From an uncultured Bacteroidales bacterium (GTDB lineage Bacteria > Bacteroidota > Bacteroidia > Bacteroidales > UBA932), in contig CAKVBK010000007.1 of NCBI GenBank assembly GCA_934725285.1, positions 1 through 36,068 on the forward strand: a DNA stretch of 36,068 nucleotides, given 5' to 3'. The position numbers and the translations under genes are program-made. The notes below the pieces were generated by a model that did no database searches, was not told the origin of the DNA, and was given only the letters and a program-made list of their open reading frames with translations. The first letter of the stretch is position 1. Each line of letters starts with the position of its first letter. Below are positions 23,705 through 32,887 of the stretch, in pieces.

Positions 23705-26566
23705 ATGAAAAGATACACTAAGACAATCAGCGCCGTACTGGCGTCAGTGTTGCTGGCTGCTGTGCCGGAATCACCGGCTTTGGCTGCCGGAAAGTCTCCG
23801 GCGGACACTGTCGATGTCCCGGCGAAGGCCGGTCATAGGGTGAGGCAGACACTTGTCCTTCCTTATGGAAACAGCTACAACAAGTCCCTGTCCACGGGAA
23901 GCTCGTCCGTCTTTTACGAGGACGACATCAACAAGTACCCTTCCACGGATTTCAGGAATGCCCTGACAGGAGTCGTGCCTGGACTTATCATCACGGAGGC
24001 CAACGGAATGACCGGCCTTATGTCGGACGGGATGCGTGGCGGAATGAACTTCCGCGGGATGACTCCGAAGTTCGTTGTGGACGGGCAGCCTGTCTATCTT
24101 TCCGAGATCCAGATAGATCCAGAGGAGATCGAGTCGATGACATTCGTCAAGGATGTCCTTGACAAGGCTCTTTTCGGCGCAAGGTCCTCAGAAGGCGTGA
24201 TCTACATCACCACCAAGAGAGGTCTGGCGGCTGGAAAGACCATCAAGGTCGGAATGGAGAGCGGAGTCAGCGTTGTTGACAGGATGCCTGAATATGTCGG
24301 TGGGGCTGAATATGCCACATTGCAGAACCAGGCCCGCGAGGCGGCCGGCTATCCTTTGCGGTACACAACTGAGGATATTCAGGCATATTCATTGAACAGG
24401 CCGGATGATCTGATCCATCCGTCGGTTGATTGGAGAGGCTTGATGTTCAAGGACACCAAGTCCTACAAGAAGGCTAATCTGACGGTCCAGGGGGGCACTG
24501 AGGCTGTGAAGTACGCAGTCTATTTCGGCTATCTTGGGGAAGGGGATTTCTATGCCGCCGGACCGAACGCCGGGTTCAACAAGATGAATGTCCGCGCCAA
24601 CGCAGACATAAAGATCACGAATAACCTTAAGTTCGACGTGGGGCTGTTTTCCGGACTTAATTTCAGACGAAGCCCACACTATGGCTATGGCGGCAGCGGC
24701 ACTTTCAATGAGTTTGACAACTATCTTGTGTTGGCCAACACCACTCCTCCGACTGCTTTCCCTGTCCACATCGGACTCAACACCGAGACGGGCGGATGGA
24801 TCTATGGCGTCAGTGAAAACTACACGGTCAACCCTTATGCCACTCTTACTGAGAACGGATTTTTCACCGAGAGAGAGCGTTCCGGAATCATAAACGGAAC
24901 ATTGACATGGAACATGAACAGAATAGCCAAAGGTCTCAAGTTTGAGTCTTATGTCGGTCTTAATGTGTTCAATATGGATCGTATAGGAAAGAATCCGGAC
25001 TACATCGCGGTGATCTATGATCCTGAGACCGGAAAGAGCAAGAAGACATCCCATGAGGGAACCAAGGCTTCCGGCAAGTCGGCTTTCGGAAAATGGTATC
25101 ATCAGAGCCTTTACCTCAATGAAAGGCTGAGTTATGCTCACAATTGGGGCGAGAACCGTTTCTCGGCCGCGGCCGTCTACTATCTTGAGACCACTGAGAG
25201 AAGCTCTTCCTCCTACAGGGACCGTCAGCAGTCCGTTATCGTCAATGCTGATTATTCCTATGCGAACCGTTATCTGGCTCAGGTTGTTGTGAACACAACG
25301 GGATCGTCCATGTTCATGAAGGGAAAGAGGTATGGAGCGTTCCCGTCAGCCGGCCTTGGATGGGTCATGTCTGAAGAGGATTTCCTCAAAGGCGCCGGTT
25401 GGCTGGATTACCTTAAACTGCGCGTGCAGGCCGGTGCCATCGGCTACAACTCGTTCGGGGCGCTGGATCTTTATGAGGATGAGTATCTTAAGGAGAAAGG
25501 CGTGAACTTCGGTCCGGCCTCGACTGACTTTGAGTGGATAGGCGGGTCCACGAAGTACCAGTCTTACAAGACGACACTTCAGCGTCTTGGCAACAAGGAT
25601 CTTACCTGGGAAAAGCGCAAGGAACTCACCGCCGGTGTTGAGGCGAAGTTCTTCGGCAACAGGCTCTCCATCGATGCGAACTACTTCTACATCCTCCGTG
25701 ACGGCATCATCACCAACACAAGCGATGTGAATCCTAAACTCTTCGGTTTCAATGGCGTGGCTACCTACGACAACTACAACAAGATCCGCTACCAAGGAAC
25801 CGAGATTGCATTGAACTGGACGGACAAGAGCGGTGACTTTGAATATTCAGTCGGCGGATGGGCGATCTACAATCGTGGCAAGTACCTCCGATACAGCGAG
25901 AACCAGATCAATGACTATAACAAGGTGGAAGGCTCTATGGTCGGTGATTATCACGGTTATGTCTATCTCGGCAAGTATGAGTCCGCTGAGGACATCGCCT
26001 CTTCTCCTGAGCAGACCTTCGATTCCGAGGTTCAGGCCGGCGATCTGATGTACAAGGATCTGAACGGTGACGGGAAGATTGACTCCAACGACAGGACAAT
26101 CATCGGCAACACTTCCCCGAAGTTGAACTACGCTGTCAACATCTATATGAAATATAAAGGCTTTGATCTGACGGTGGTGGGAACAGGACGCGCGTTCTTC
26201 GACATTCCGCTCACAAACAGTTATTTCTGGAGCGGTTGGGGACAGAACAACTATTCGCGGTTCGTGAGCGAGAACATCGGTGGAGAGTATCCTCGCCTGT
26301 CGTACGACAAGATCTCTAACAACTTCCAGGCTTCCGCTTTCTGGCTTCGCAAGGGAGACTGGTTCAAGATCCAGAACGTCGAGCTCGGCTGGTCTACATC
26401 TTTCCGTAATTCAAACTGGATCAGGGGTATAAGGCTTTTTGTCCGTGGGTCCAACCTTTTGACGATAAGCGGAATCAAGTATATTGACCCTGAGTCAACC
26501 TCGGCAGGTGTCACCACAGACCCTCTGTACAGGACATTCACCGGTGGTGTAAAGTTGAACTTTTAA
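23705..26566 (+). CDS. SusC-family TonB-dependent transporter lacking the N-terminal regulatory domain (pair 2)
   Basis: A 953-residue protein from ATG 23705; an in-frame GTG at 23693 is less likely. After a signal peptide (about to residue 28, ALAA) it goes almost directly into the plug (ALTGVVPGLIITEANG, FRGMTPKFVVDGQPVY, MTFVKDVLDKALFGARSSEGVIYITT). There is no carboxypeptidase-regulatory-like domain and no clear ETVVVGYG box. The barrel ends in GGVKLNF. It pairs with the following SusD. The simplified N-terminus implies a different contact with the energising TonB machinery, or a partner-dependent mode. It is about 35% different in plan from pair 1 only at the N-terminus; the barrels are clearly distinct too. 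Confidence 0.92.
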   Translation: MKRYTKTISAVLASVLLAAVPESPALAAGKSPADTVDVPAKAGHRVRQTLVLPYGNSYNKSLSTGSSSVFYEDDINKYPSTDFRNALTGVVPGLIITEANGMTGLMSDGMRGGMNFRGMTPKFVVDGQPVYLSEIQIDPEEIESMTFVKDVLDKALFGARSSEGVIYITTKRGLAAGKTIKVGMESGVSVVDRMPEYVGGAEYATLQNQAREAAGYPLRYTTEDIQAYSLNRPDDLIHPSVDWRGLMFKDTKSYKKANLTVQGGTEAVKYAVYFGYLGEGDFYAAGPNAGFNKMNVRANADIKITNNLKFDVGLFSGLNFRRSPHYGYGGSGTFNEFDNYLVLANTTPPTAFPVHIGLNTETGGWIYGVSENYTVNPYATLTENGFFTERERSGIINGTLTWNMNRIAKGLKFESYVGLNVFNMDRIGKNPDYIAVIYDPETGKSKKTSHEGTKASGKSAFGKWYHQSLYLNERLSYAHNWGENRFSAAAVYYLETTERSSSSYRDRQQSVIVNADYSYANRYLAQVVVNTTGSSMFMKGKRYGAFPSAGLGWVMSEEDFLKGAGWLDYLKLRVQAGAIGYNSFGALDLYEDEYLKEKGVNFGPASTDFEWIGGSTKYQSYKTTLQRLGNKDLTWEKRKELTAGVEAKFFGNRLSIDANYFYILRDGIITNTSDVNPKLFGFNGVATYDNYNKIRYQGTEIALNWTDKSGDFEYSVGGWAIYNRGKYLRYSENQINDYNKVEGSMVGDYHGYVYLGKYESAEDIASSPEQTFDSEVQAGDLMYKDLNGDGKIDSNDRTIIGNTSPKLNYAVNIYMKYKGFDLTVVGTGRAFFDIPLTNSYFWSGWGQNNYSRFVSENIGGEYPRLSYDKISNNFQASAFWLRKGDWFKIQNVELGWSTSFRNSNWIRGIRLFVRGSNLLTISGIKYIDPESTSAGVTTDPLYRTFTGGVKLNF

Positions 26567-26578
26567 CGAGAACTGGCA

Positions 26579-28351
26579 ATGAAAAACAATTTACGAATAT
26601 TCCTGATTTCCGCCGCCGCCATTCTTGGTGGATGCGATTTCCTCGACCCTCTCCCGATGGGTAATGTGACTGACGAGAACATCTCCGGCTACCCGTCCTA
26701 CATCCGGGGATTTGTGGAAAAAGCCTACGATTTGCTTCCTGACACATACATAAGCAATGAATATATCTACCTTGACGCCATAACGGATGACGCTGTGATC
26801 ACTTCCAGCGGCAGCGCGATCAGACGCTACGGCACCGGGGCCGTGTCGCCGGCCTCCTATCCTTTCGAGTCATATTGGACAAGAGACTACACGGCCATCA
26901 TGTACGTCAACACTTTTCTGGAGGACAACATCGGGCTTAATACCCGCTATCTCGTTGACAACAACACAAACGCCTTGCTGCAACGCTACCTGCAGGGTGA
27001 CGCTTACGCTATGAGGGCTTGGTACGAATTCGATCTTCTTAAGAAGTTCGGTGGAGTGGGCACTGACGGGAGGCTGCTTGGGTTTCCTATCCTTACCGCG
27101 CCTGTCGATGTGTTCAACACCGATCCGGAAAGCGTGGAGAGGAACACCTATGACGAGTGCGTCCGGAGAATCCTGGATGACTGCGATTCCGCGCTTGTGT
27201 ATATTCCTGAAGCCAACAGGGACTGGTTGGGGCAGCACAGCACGATTGACGGATCTTCGCGTTGGAAAAGGATGGACGGGCTCTCCGTCAAGGCCTTGAA
27301 AGCTATGGTTTATCTGTTTTGGGCCTCACCGGCTTTCAATCCGGACGGGGATGTCTCCAGATGGGAGAACGCGGCGAAGTGTGCCGCCGAAGTGATGGAT
27401 TTCAAATTGCAGCGTGACGGAGCGAGGCCTAACGGCTTCAATCCGGCGGAAAAATTCACTTGGCTCTGGCCTAACTCGCAGGAGATAATATTCACTTCAA
27501 ACTGGGCTACCAATTCCTCGATGGAGAGTCTTTTCTATCCTCAGGGGTTCCGTGGCAACGGCTCTGTCGGGGCTACGCAGAACCTTGTGGACGCCTTCCC
27601 GATGGCTAATGGCTATCCCGTTGATGATCCGCGTTCCGGCTATGATCCCGCCAATCCGTATTCAGGCCGTGATCCCCGCTTCTACAGCACGATCAACTAT
27701 CACGGAGCCAATGTGGTGCGTCCGTCCAACAACGAGACAATGTACACTTTTGACATGTCAGCAGGAGGCAAGGACGAGGCCGGTGGTGTCGGCAACACTT
27801 TGACAAACTATTATGTCAAGAAATATGTGAATCAGGAGTGGAACAAGGACGATGACAAGGTGAACACCCAGCCGCGCTCGATATTCTTCTTTCGTTGGGC
27901 TCAGATGTGCCTTGTCTTCGCGGAGGCCGCGAACCAGACCGTCGGCCCGGACACCGAGATCTTCGGCTACACGGCCAAGGAGGCTCTGGCCTACTTGCGT
28001 AACCGTCCGACAAACGATGGTCTCGCAGGCCTTGGATCTGTGGAGGACCCTTATCTTGATGAAGTCGCGTCAAGCGGCAAGGATGCGTTCGACAAGCTTG
28101 TGAGGAATGAAAGGCACATTGAACTTTGTTTTGAGGGACAGCGCTTCTGGGATCTCAGAAGATGGTCCACCGATGCGGACTGGCAGAAGAGCATCAATGT
28201 GGATGTGAAGAAACCTGTCTTCGACGGGGCATCCATCACCTATGAGACCGTCGAGGTCCGGAAGTTCAATTCCCGTTGGCTGCCAATCCCGTACTATGAC
28301 GCGGCCAAGACCGGTATGGTGCAGAATGAGGGGTGGGACAACTGGCGTTAA
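26579..28351 (+). CDS. SusD/RagB-family nutrient-binding lipoprotein (pair 2)
   Basis: A 590-residue lipoprotein with the lipobox ILGGC followed by DFLDPLPMGNVTDENI. The SusD helices include YAMRAWYEFDLLKKFGG and LRNRPTNDGLAG, and the conserved C-terminal block is HIELCFEGQRFWDLRRWSTDADWQ. It lies 12 bp after susC2 and forms the second transporter complex. Divergence from SusD1 suggests a different chain length or a different glycan region is captured. Confidence 0.93.
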   Translation: MKNNLRIFLISAAAILGGCDFLDPLPMGNVTDENISGYPSYIRGFVEKAYDLLPDTYISNEYIYLDAITDDAVITSSGSAIRRYGTGAVSPASYPFESYWTRDYTAIMYVNTFLEDNIGLNTRYLVDNNTNALLQRYLQGDAYAMRAWYEFDLLKKFGGVGTDGRLLGFPILTAPVDVFNTDPESVERNTYDECVRRILDDCDSALVYIPEANRDWLGQHSTIDGSSRWKRMDGLSVKALKAMVYLFWASPAFNPDGDVSRWENAAKCAAEVMDFKLQRDGARPNGFNPAEKFTWLWPNSQEIIFTSNWATNSSMESLFYPQGFRGNGSVGATQNLVDAFPMANGYPVDDPRSGYDPANPYSGRDPRFYSTINYHGANVVRPSNNETMYTFDMSAGGKDEAGGVGNTLTNYYVKKYVNQEWNKDDDKVNTQPRSIFFFRWAQMCLVFAEAANQTVGPDTEIFGYTAKEALAYLRNRPTNDGLAGLGSVEDPYLDEVASSGKDAFDKLVRNERHIELCFEGQRFWDLRRWSTDADWQKSINVDVKKPVFDGASITYETVEVRKFNSRWLPIPYYDAAKTGMVQNEGWDNWR

Positions 28352-28373
28352 TATATTAAATCAAAATAGGAAT

Positions 28374-29420
28374 ATGAAGAACATCAATAAAATAGTTACA
28401 TTCTTCCTCTCGGCGGCCACTACTCTTGCGCTTTCAGGCTGCTACAAGGACTATGTCGAAGACTTCGACTACAGCGGAGCCTACCTTGCCTATCAATATG
28501 ACCTTCGCACCTTTGTGGTCGGCGAAGGCATGCAGTTCAAGATAGGTGCGGTTCTCGGAGGGGTCATGACCAATAAATATGATCGTGACATCTGGTACGA
28601 GTTCGACGATAACCTTCTTGCCGATGACCTCCGGTTCTATGTCCCGGAAGCAGAGACTCCATTCAATGCGTTCACTGAGATGAGTGGCCAGACAACCGTT
28701 GGAGCTGTCAGCCAGGACTATGTGAAGACGGCAATTCAGCAGAGCGGCATAAAGTCACTGACTCCGCTTCCAATGAACACTGTGAAAGTCCCTGAAGGTG
28801 AATGCTTCAAGATAAGAAAGGGCAGCCACACTGGGACGATAACCGTCAAGGCTGACTCAGCGGCCTTCCTGGCTCTTCCCGGCGCCGGAAGCCAGCCGTA
28901 TTATGCCATTGGTTTCCGTCTGACATCAGCGGATGTGGACACCGTCCTGCTTTCACGTTCCTATGAGATCATAGCGCTGAGGTACGAGAATATGCTGTTC
29001 GGCAATTGGTACCACGGAGGAAAGACCGAGATAACCGACGCTTCCGGCAACGTGCTTTTCACAGACAGGTATCCCACCACTGTCCCTTCAGACGAGAAGA
29101 CGCATGCGGTCTATACACTCCGCACTGTCGCCCCTGATGCGGTCGTGACTGACTACAGAGGCGCGGCATCCGGGTCTGTGAGAATATCAATCAATGGTGG
29201 CGGTGTCTCAGTGACATCTGCCGATGCTGTGGCGATTGAAGATCTTGGATCTGGCTACAATAATGCCAAGCTGTTGCAGGACAGAAAGATATTCTTGAAA
29301 TACAGCTTTGCGAACACAGACGGTACAAAATCAGTGGTGACCGACACCCTGACTTTCCGCAACCGCATTCGTGACGGGGTGAACGAATGGCAGGACGAGA
29401 ATCCGGAACACTACAAATAG
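28374..29420 (+). CDS. DUF1735-type surface glycan-binding lipoprotein
   Basis: A 348-residue lipoprotein from ATG 28374 (LALSGC, Cys at about 23); a longer frame would overlap susD2. Residues about 30-165 resemble DUF1735 (YLAYQYDLRTFVVGEGMQFKIGAVLGGVM, DIWYEFDDNLL), the first domain of SusE/SusF-position proteins. The remainder (about 190-348, YENMLFGNWYHGGKTEITD to RNRIRDGVNEWQDENPE) looks like a C-terminal carbohydrate-binding domain such as DUF4361. Position after the second SusD is the usual place for a surface glycan-binding protein. No enzyme motif is visible. Confidence 0.8.
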   Translation: MKNINKIVTFFLSAATTLALSGCYKDYVEDFDYSGAYLAYQYDLRTFVVGEGMQFKIGAVLGGVMTNKYDRDIWYEFDDNLLADDLRFYVPEAETPFNAFTEMSGQTTVGAVSQDYVKTAIQQSGIKSLTPLPMNTVKVPEGECFKIRKGSHTGTITVKADSAAFLALPGAGSQPYYAIGFRLTSADVDTVLLSRSYEIIALRYENMLFGNWYHGGKTEITDASGNVLFTDRYPTTVPSDEKTHAVYTLRTVAPDAVVTDYRGAASGSVRISINGGGVSVTSADAVAIEDLGSGYNNAKLLQDRKIFLKYSFANTDGTKSVVTDTLTFRNRIRDGVNEWQDENPEHYK

Positions 29421-29428
29421 GATTGGCT

Positions 29429-29803
29429 ATGAGGAAATTAATGAACATCGCGGCGGGAATCATGCTCCTTGCGTTTTCCGCACTTTTTGCCGGCTGCAAG
29501 GATGAGGATGGCTTCATTCTCCCTTATAACCTCAGGATAGAGGACACGACCGTGCAGTCCGGAGGGAGGCTGAATATTCCAGGACAAGGGTTCCGTGCCG
29601 GAGACGCCTTGGTTTTTGAGACATTAGACGCGGAATATCGGTTTCAGGTCATTCTGGAGGAAGGCGACGTCAATGCTGACGGCATCAGCATATCGCTTCC
29701 TGACAATTTCGTCTATGAGGAGAGCTACAGGATATATCTGGTCCGTGGCCTCGAAAGAGCCGAGATCGGCAGAACGAAAGTATCGATGGGCGCGGACTGG
29801 TAG
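29429..29803 (+). CDS. Small lipoprotein, possible IPT/TIG-like fold
   Basis: A 124-residue lipoprotein from ATG 29429 (LFAGC, Cys at about 23), 8 bp after the DUF1735-type gene and last in the operon. The mature part of about 100 residues is one predicted beta-sandwich: TTVQSGGRLNIPGQGFRAGDALVFE resembles the opening of an IPT/TIG domain, where a sense of binding-surface glycine follows the second strand. I do not recognise the family with confidence. Being single-domain it may be a minimal glycan-binding or scaffold lipoprotein. Confidence 0.65.
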   Translation: MRKLMNIAAGIMLLAFSALFAGCKDEDGFILPYNLRIEDTTVQSGGRLNIPGQGFRAGDALVFETLDAEYRFQVILEEGDVNADGISISLPDNFVYEESYRIYLVRGLERAEIGRTKVSMGADW

Positions 29804-29816
29804 TCTCTTCTGCCCA

Positions 29817-29841
29817 CGACTACAAGACAGGGCCGTAGTCG
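29817..29841 (+). terminator. Weak hairpin after the PUL operon
   Basis: CGACTAC (29817-29823) pairs with GTAGTCG (29835-29841) across an 11-nt loop, followed by a short T-run in GATTTT. It is the first of two hairpins between the operon end and cls. Confidence 0.35.
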
Positions 29842-29879
29842 GCTCTGATTTTCAGTACTGATTTGGTTGGTTGTGGTGC

Positions 29880-29928
29880 GCGGTCACTCATGTGGGGATA
29901 ATCCCGACGTGAGTGGCCGCATTCTTTT
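29880..29928 (+). terminator. Rho-independent terminator of the nine-gene operon
   Basis: GCGGTCACTCA (from 29880) pairs with TGAGTGGCCGC (ending 29920), a GGGGA/CCCG stretch extends the stem, and ATTCTTTT follows. The T-run is on the plus strand only, so it serves the rightward operon and not the converging cls gene. Confidence 0.7.
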
Positions 29929-31471
29929 ACAGCAGAGGAGCGAAGAGGCGCATGAAGCTTTCGAGGAAACGGGAGTGCCACGGGCGTTTGTTCCATTCCG
30001 TCAGGGTCAGTTCATGGCACTGACGGAGGTCGTACATGAATATTCCTTTGTTCATGCGGGCGGTCTCCTCGTCGTAGATGTAGGAGTTGACCTCGTAGTT
30101 TATGGCAAAACTGCGGAAGTCCAGATTGGCCGAGCCGATGCTGGAGAGGTAGTCGTCACAGACGAAGGTCTTGGCGTGGATGAACTCTCCACGGCGCAGG
30201 AATATCCTCACGCCAGCCTGGAGGGCTTCCTCGTAGTAGGCTTTGTTGGCCGGGCGCATCAGGATGTTGTCGGCCACTTCCGGGAGCATCAGACGGACAT
30301 CCACCCCGCAGAGGGCGGCTGTCTTGAGAGCATCCATAACAGGCTCGGTCGGAACGAAATACGGAGTCTGAAGATAGATGTATTCCTTGGCGTGCTGCAA
30401 GGCCCACTCGTAGCTCAGCTGGAGGATCGGCAGCGGAAGGTCAGGCTCGTCCGGGACAATCTGGACAAGTTTGCCCTTCAGGGTCGGATGGATTGCGTGG
30501 AAGTCGATTTCATCTGCCGCGGTCGCCGGGCTTGTCGAAGCCGCCGGTGACAATGATTTGTTGTCATGCGCTTCTGCCGGCACGGAGACCGACGCGGTCT
30601 TCTTGGCCATCGGATAGAAATCAATCATCTCTTTGTCTATCGTGCCGCCACCGGTCAGCCATGAGTCAAGGAACGTGTACTGGAGCACAGCCACAGCGTT
30701 GCCCGTGATGCGCATGTGAGTGTCTCTCCAGAGACGGAAATAATGATCGTTGATGTTCATCCCTCCGGTGTAGCCGATCTTTCCGTCAATCACTACTATC
30801 TTCCTGTGATTGCGGTAGTTGAGCTTCGTGGCAAGATCCAGCAGATGCATCCTTGGGTTTGTGAATTTGACGACCTCAACCCCGGCTTTCCTCATGGCGT
30901 TGTAGTAAGCCGAGGCGATCGGGAAATTCGCGATGTTCTCGTACAGGAAACGTACCTTCACCCCTTCCCTCGCTTTCTGCATCAGAAGCCTTTTTATGGC
31001 CTTGCTTCCCTTGTCGTTGCCGAAGTGGAAATACTCAATGTGGATTGACTCCCTGGCCGCCAGAATGTCCTCCCGGAGCAGGTCGAATTTCCTCTGTCCG
31101 CTCGTGATGATCTCGATGTCATTGCCAGACGTGACCGAAGGGTAGTGCTCCGCGCCCAGAAGTCTAGCCAACGGACGGTATTCCTCACGGATCCTCTCCT
31201 CGTTGAGATGTCCGAAAAGGATTCTGTTCAGCTCCGGAGTCGTGCCGGCCTCGAAGATGTCCCTGTACCTCTGGTGCCTTCGGTTGAAAATCCAATGATG
31301 CCGGTAGTTGATGCCGAACATCAGGTAAAGCACCAGGCCTATGACCGGAAGCACGGCTATGATCAACAGCCATGCGAACTTCCTCCCCGAATCCCCCTTG
31401 TCAATCAGAATGACCGTGAAGACGCTGAGGATCAGAAGAACATAGAACCCTGTCAGAATCCACTGCAACAT
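29927..31471 (-). CDS. cls: Cardiolipin synthase
   Basis: A 514-residue membrane protein with two N-terminal transmembrane helices (about 5-25 and 33-55) and two phospholipase D (HKD) motifs: HRKIVVIDG at about residue 220 and HAKTFVCDD at about residue 430, each followed by the G-G/S-x-N pattern (GYTGGMNIND, SSIGSANLD). It joins two phosphatidylglycerol molecules to cardiolipin at the inner membrane. Odd feature: a Ser/Ala-rich, low-complexity insert of about 40 residues (about 292-335, around KSLSPAASTSPATAADE) between the two PLD domains makes it longer than usual. It follows miaB after 6 bp, so they are probably co-transcribed. Confidence 0.93.
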   Translation of the reverse strand: MLQWILTGFYVLLILSVFTVILIDKGDSGRKFAWLLIIAVLPVIGLVLYLMFGINYRHHWIFNRRHQRYRDIFEAGTTPELNRILFGHLNEERIREEYRPLARLLGAEHYPSVTSGNDIEIITSGQRKFDLLREDILAARESIHIEYFHFGNDKGSKAIKRLLMQKAREGVKVRFLYENIANFPIASAYYNAMRKAGVEVVKFTNPRMHLLDLATKLNYRNHRKIVVIDGKIGYTGGMNINDHYFRLWRDTHMRITGNAVAVLQYTFLDSWLTGGGTIDKEMIDFYPMAKKTASVSVPAEAHDNKSLSPAASTSPATAADEIDFHAIHPTLKGKLVQIVPDEPDLPLPILQLSYEWALQHAKEYIYLQTPYFVPTEPVMDALKTAALCGVDVRLMLPEVADNILMRPANKAYYEEALQAGVRIFLRRGEFIHAKTFVCDDYLSSIGSANLDFRSFAINYEVNSYIYDEETARMNKGIFMYDLRQCHELTLTEWNKRPWHSRFLESFMRLFAPLL

Positions 31472-31477
31472 ACTCAG

Positions 31478-32800
31478 TTAGGCTAACTCTCCGATAAGTG
31501 TGGCGGATGTGCATGACAGCACCTTGACATCCACATAGTCTCCGGCTTTGTGGCCGCCTCCCGGAAAGACGCACATCTTGTCGCTTCCGGACCGTCCGCA
31601 CAGCTCATCCGGATTCTTCTTGGACGGCCCTTCCACGAGAACCCTGAAAGTCTTGCCGATGTCATTCCGGTTGCTCTTCAGACTCAGTTCGCTTTGCAGA
31701 GCGATGATCTCGTTCAGCCTTCTGGTCTTGACATCGAGCGGAACATCGTCAGGATAATGCCTTGCGGCGAGAGTTCCGGGCCTTTCGGAGTAGTAGAACA
31801 TGTAGGCATAGTCGAATCCGGCCTTGCGGAACAGCTCAAGTGTCTGCCGGTGGTCCTCTTCGGTCTCTGAGCAGAAACCTGCGATCACATCAGTGGTGAT
31901 TCCGCAGTCAGGCAGGACCTTACGGATCTTTGCCACCCGCTCAAGATACCACTCTGCCGTGTAGCGCCTTCTCATCTTTTCCAAAAGCCTGTCGCTGCCA
32001 GACTGGACAGGCAGGTGAATATGATTGCAGATGTTGTCATACCTGGCCATCGTCTCTATCAGATCATCGCTGATGTCCTTCGGATGATTGGTGGCGAAGC
32101 GTACCCTCAAATCCGGACTGATCCGTGCGACCATCTCCAGCAGCCTCGGAAAATCACATCCCTCGCCATCGGCAGGTCTCCAGTTGTAGGAGTCGACGTT
32201 CTGGCCGAGCAATGTCACTTCCTTATATCCTTTGCCGAAGACGTCACGGGCTTCATTCACAATTGTCTGCGGATCTCTGCTCCTTTCCGCACCCCTTGTG
32301 TAAGGCACCACGCAGTACGAGCAGACGTTGTTGCATCCCCTCATTATCGAAATGAAGGCCGAGACGCCGTTCCTGTCGGTCCTGACCGGGACGATGTCAG
32401 CGTAGGTCTCCTCGTGGGACAGCATCACGTTGATCTGCGGCTTGTCCGGAGCGATGTCGCGCAGCAGCGCCGGAAGCGTCCTGTATGAATCCGGCCCGGC
32501 TACCAGATCCACCTTGTGAGTGTCCAGAAGCTTGTCCTTGAGCCTCTCTGCCATGCAGCCGACAATTCCCACGACCACGTCGGACCTCTTTTCCTTCTGT
32601 TTGTGGAAAACCTCGATACGTCCCCATATCCTTTGCTCGGCGTTGTCCCTGACAGAACATGTGTTGGCAAGAATGACATCCGCCTCGTCCATCGATTCCG
32701 TGCGTTCGTAGCCATCCTTGCCGAGGATCGAGAAAATGACCTCGGAGTCCCCGACATTCATCTGGCAACCGTAGGTCTCTATGTAAATTTTTCTGCTCAT
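31478..32800 (-). CDS. miaB: tRNA-2-methylthio-N6-dimethylallyladenosine synthase
   Basis: A 440-residue radical-SAM methylthiotransferase. The UPF0004 domain has Cys12 (YGCQMN), Cys48 (ANTCSV) and Cys82 (GCMAE) for the auxiliary 4Fe-4S cluster. The radical-SAM CxxxCxxC is Cys156, Cys160 and Cys163 in MRGCNNVCSYCVVPYTRG. A TRAM domain is at the C-terminus. It adds methylthio to position 2 of i6A37 in tRNAs reading UNN codons. MiaB is preferred over MtaB or RimO by the YIETYGCQMN and RGAERSR wording. It is divergent from the lipoprotein gene at 32888. Confidence 0.95.
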   Translation of the reverse strand: MSRKIYIETYGCQMNVGDSEVIFSILGKDGYERTESMDEADVILANTCSVRDNAEQRIWGRIEVFHKQKEKRSDVVVGIVGCMAERLKDKLLDTHKVDLVAGPDSYRTLPALLRDIAPDKPQINVMLSHEETYADIVPVRTDRNGVSAFISIMRGCNNVCSYCVVPYTRGAERSRDPQTIVNEARDVFGKGYKEVTLLGQNVDSYNWRPADGEGCDFPRLLEMVARISPDLRVRFATNHPKDISDDLIETMARYDNICNHIHLPVQSGSDRLLEKMRRRYTAEWYLERVAKIRKVLPDCGITTDVIAGFCSETEEDHRQTLELFRKAGFDYAYMFYYSERPGTLAARHYPDDVPLDVKTRRLNEIIALQSELSLKSNRNDIGKTFRVLVEGPSKKNPDELCGRSGSDKMCVFPGGGHKAGDYVDVKVLSCTSATLIGELA

Positions 32801-32822
32801 TGTTTATATTCACTCTATGATG

Positions 32823-32830
32823 CAAAGATA
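32823..32830 (-). promoter_or_regulatory. -7 box of miaB-cls
   Basis: The minus strand reads TATCTTTG, a full TAnnTTTG match, 22 bp upstream of the miaB start. Confidence 0.6.
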
Positions 32831-32860
32831 TGGATTTTTCAGCGAATTAGGATTTTTCAT

Positions 32861-32868
32861 TATATTTG
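32861..32868 (+). promoter_or_regulatory. -7 box of the lipoprotein-SPOR-rpoN unit
   Basis: It reads TATATTTG, a full TAnnTTTG match, 19 bp upstream of the lipoprotein start, back to back with the miaB promoter. Confidence 0.62.
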
Positions 32869-32887
32869 TACAAACTGTGTTTGAGAA

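Noticed and set aside
29804..29926. Possible small gene or RNA between the PUL operon and cls
   Set aside because: The stretch is short and explained by two hairpins; no start codon with a plausible frame and no RNA family seen.
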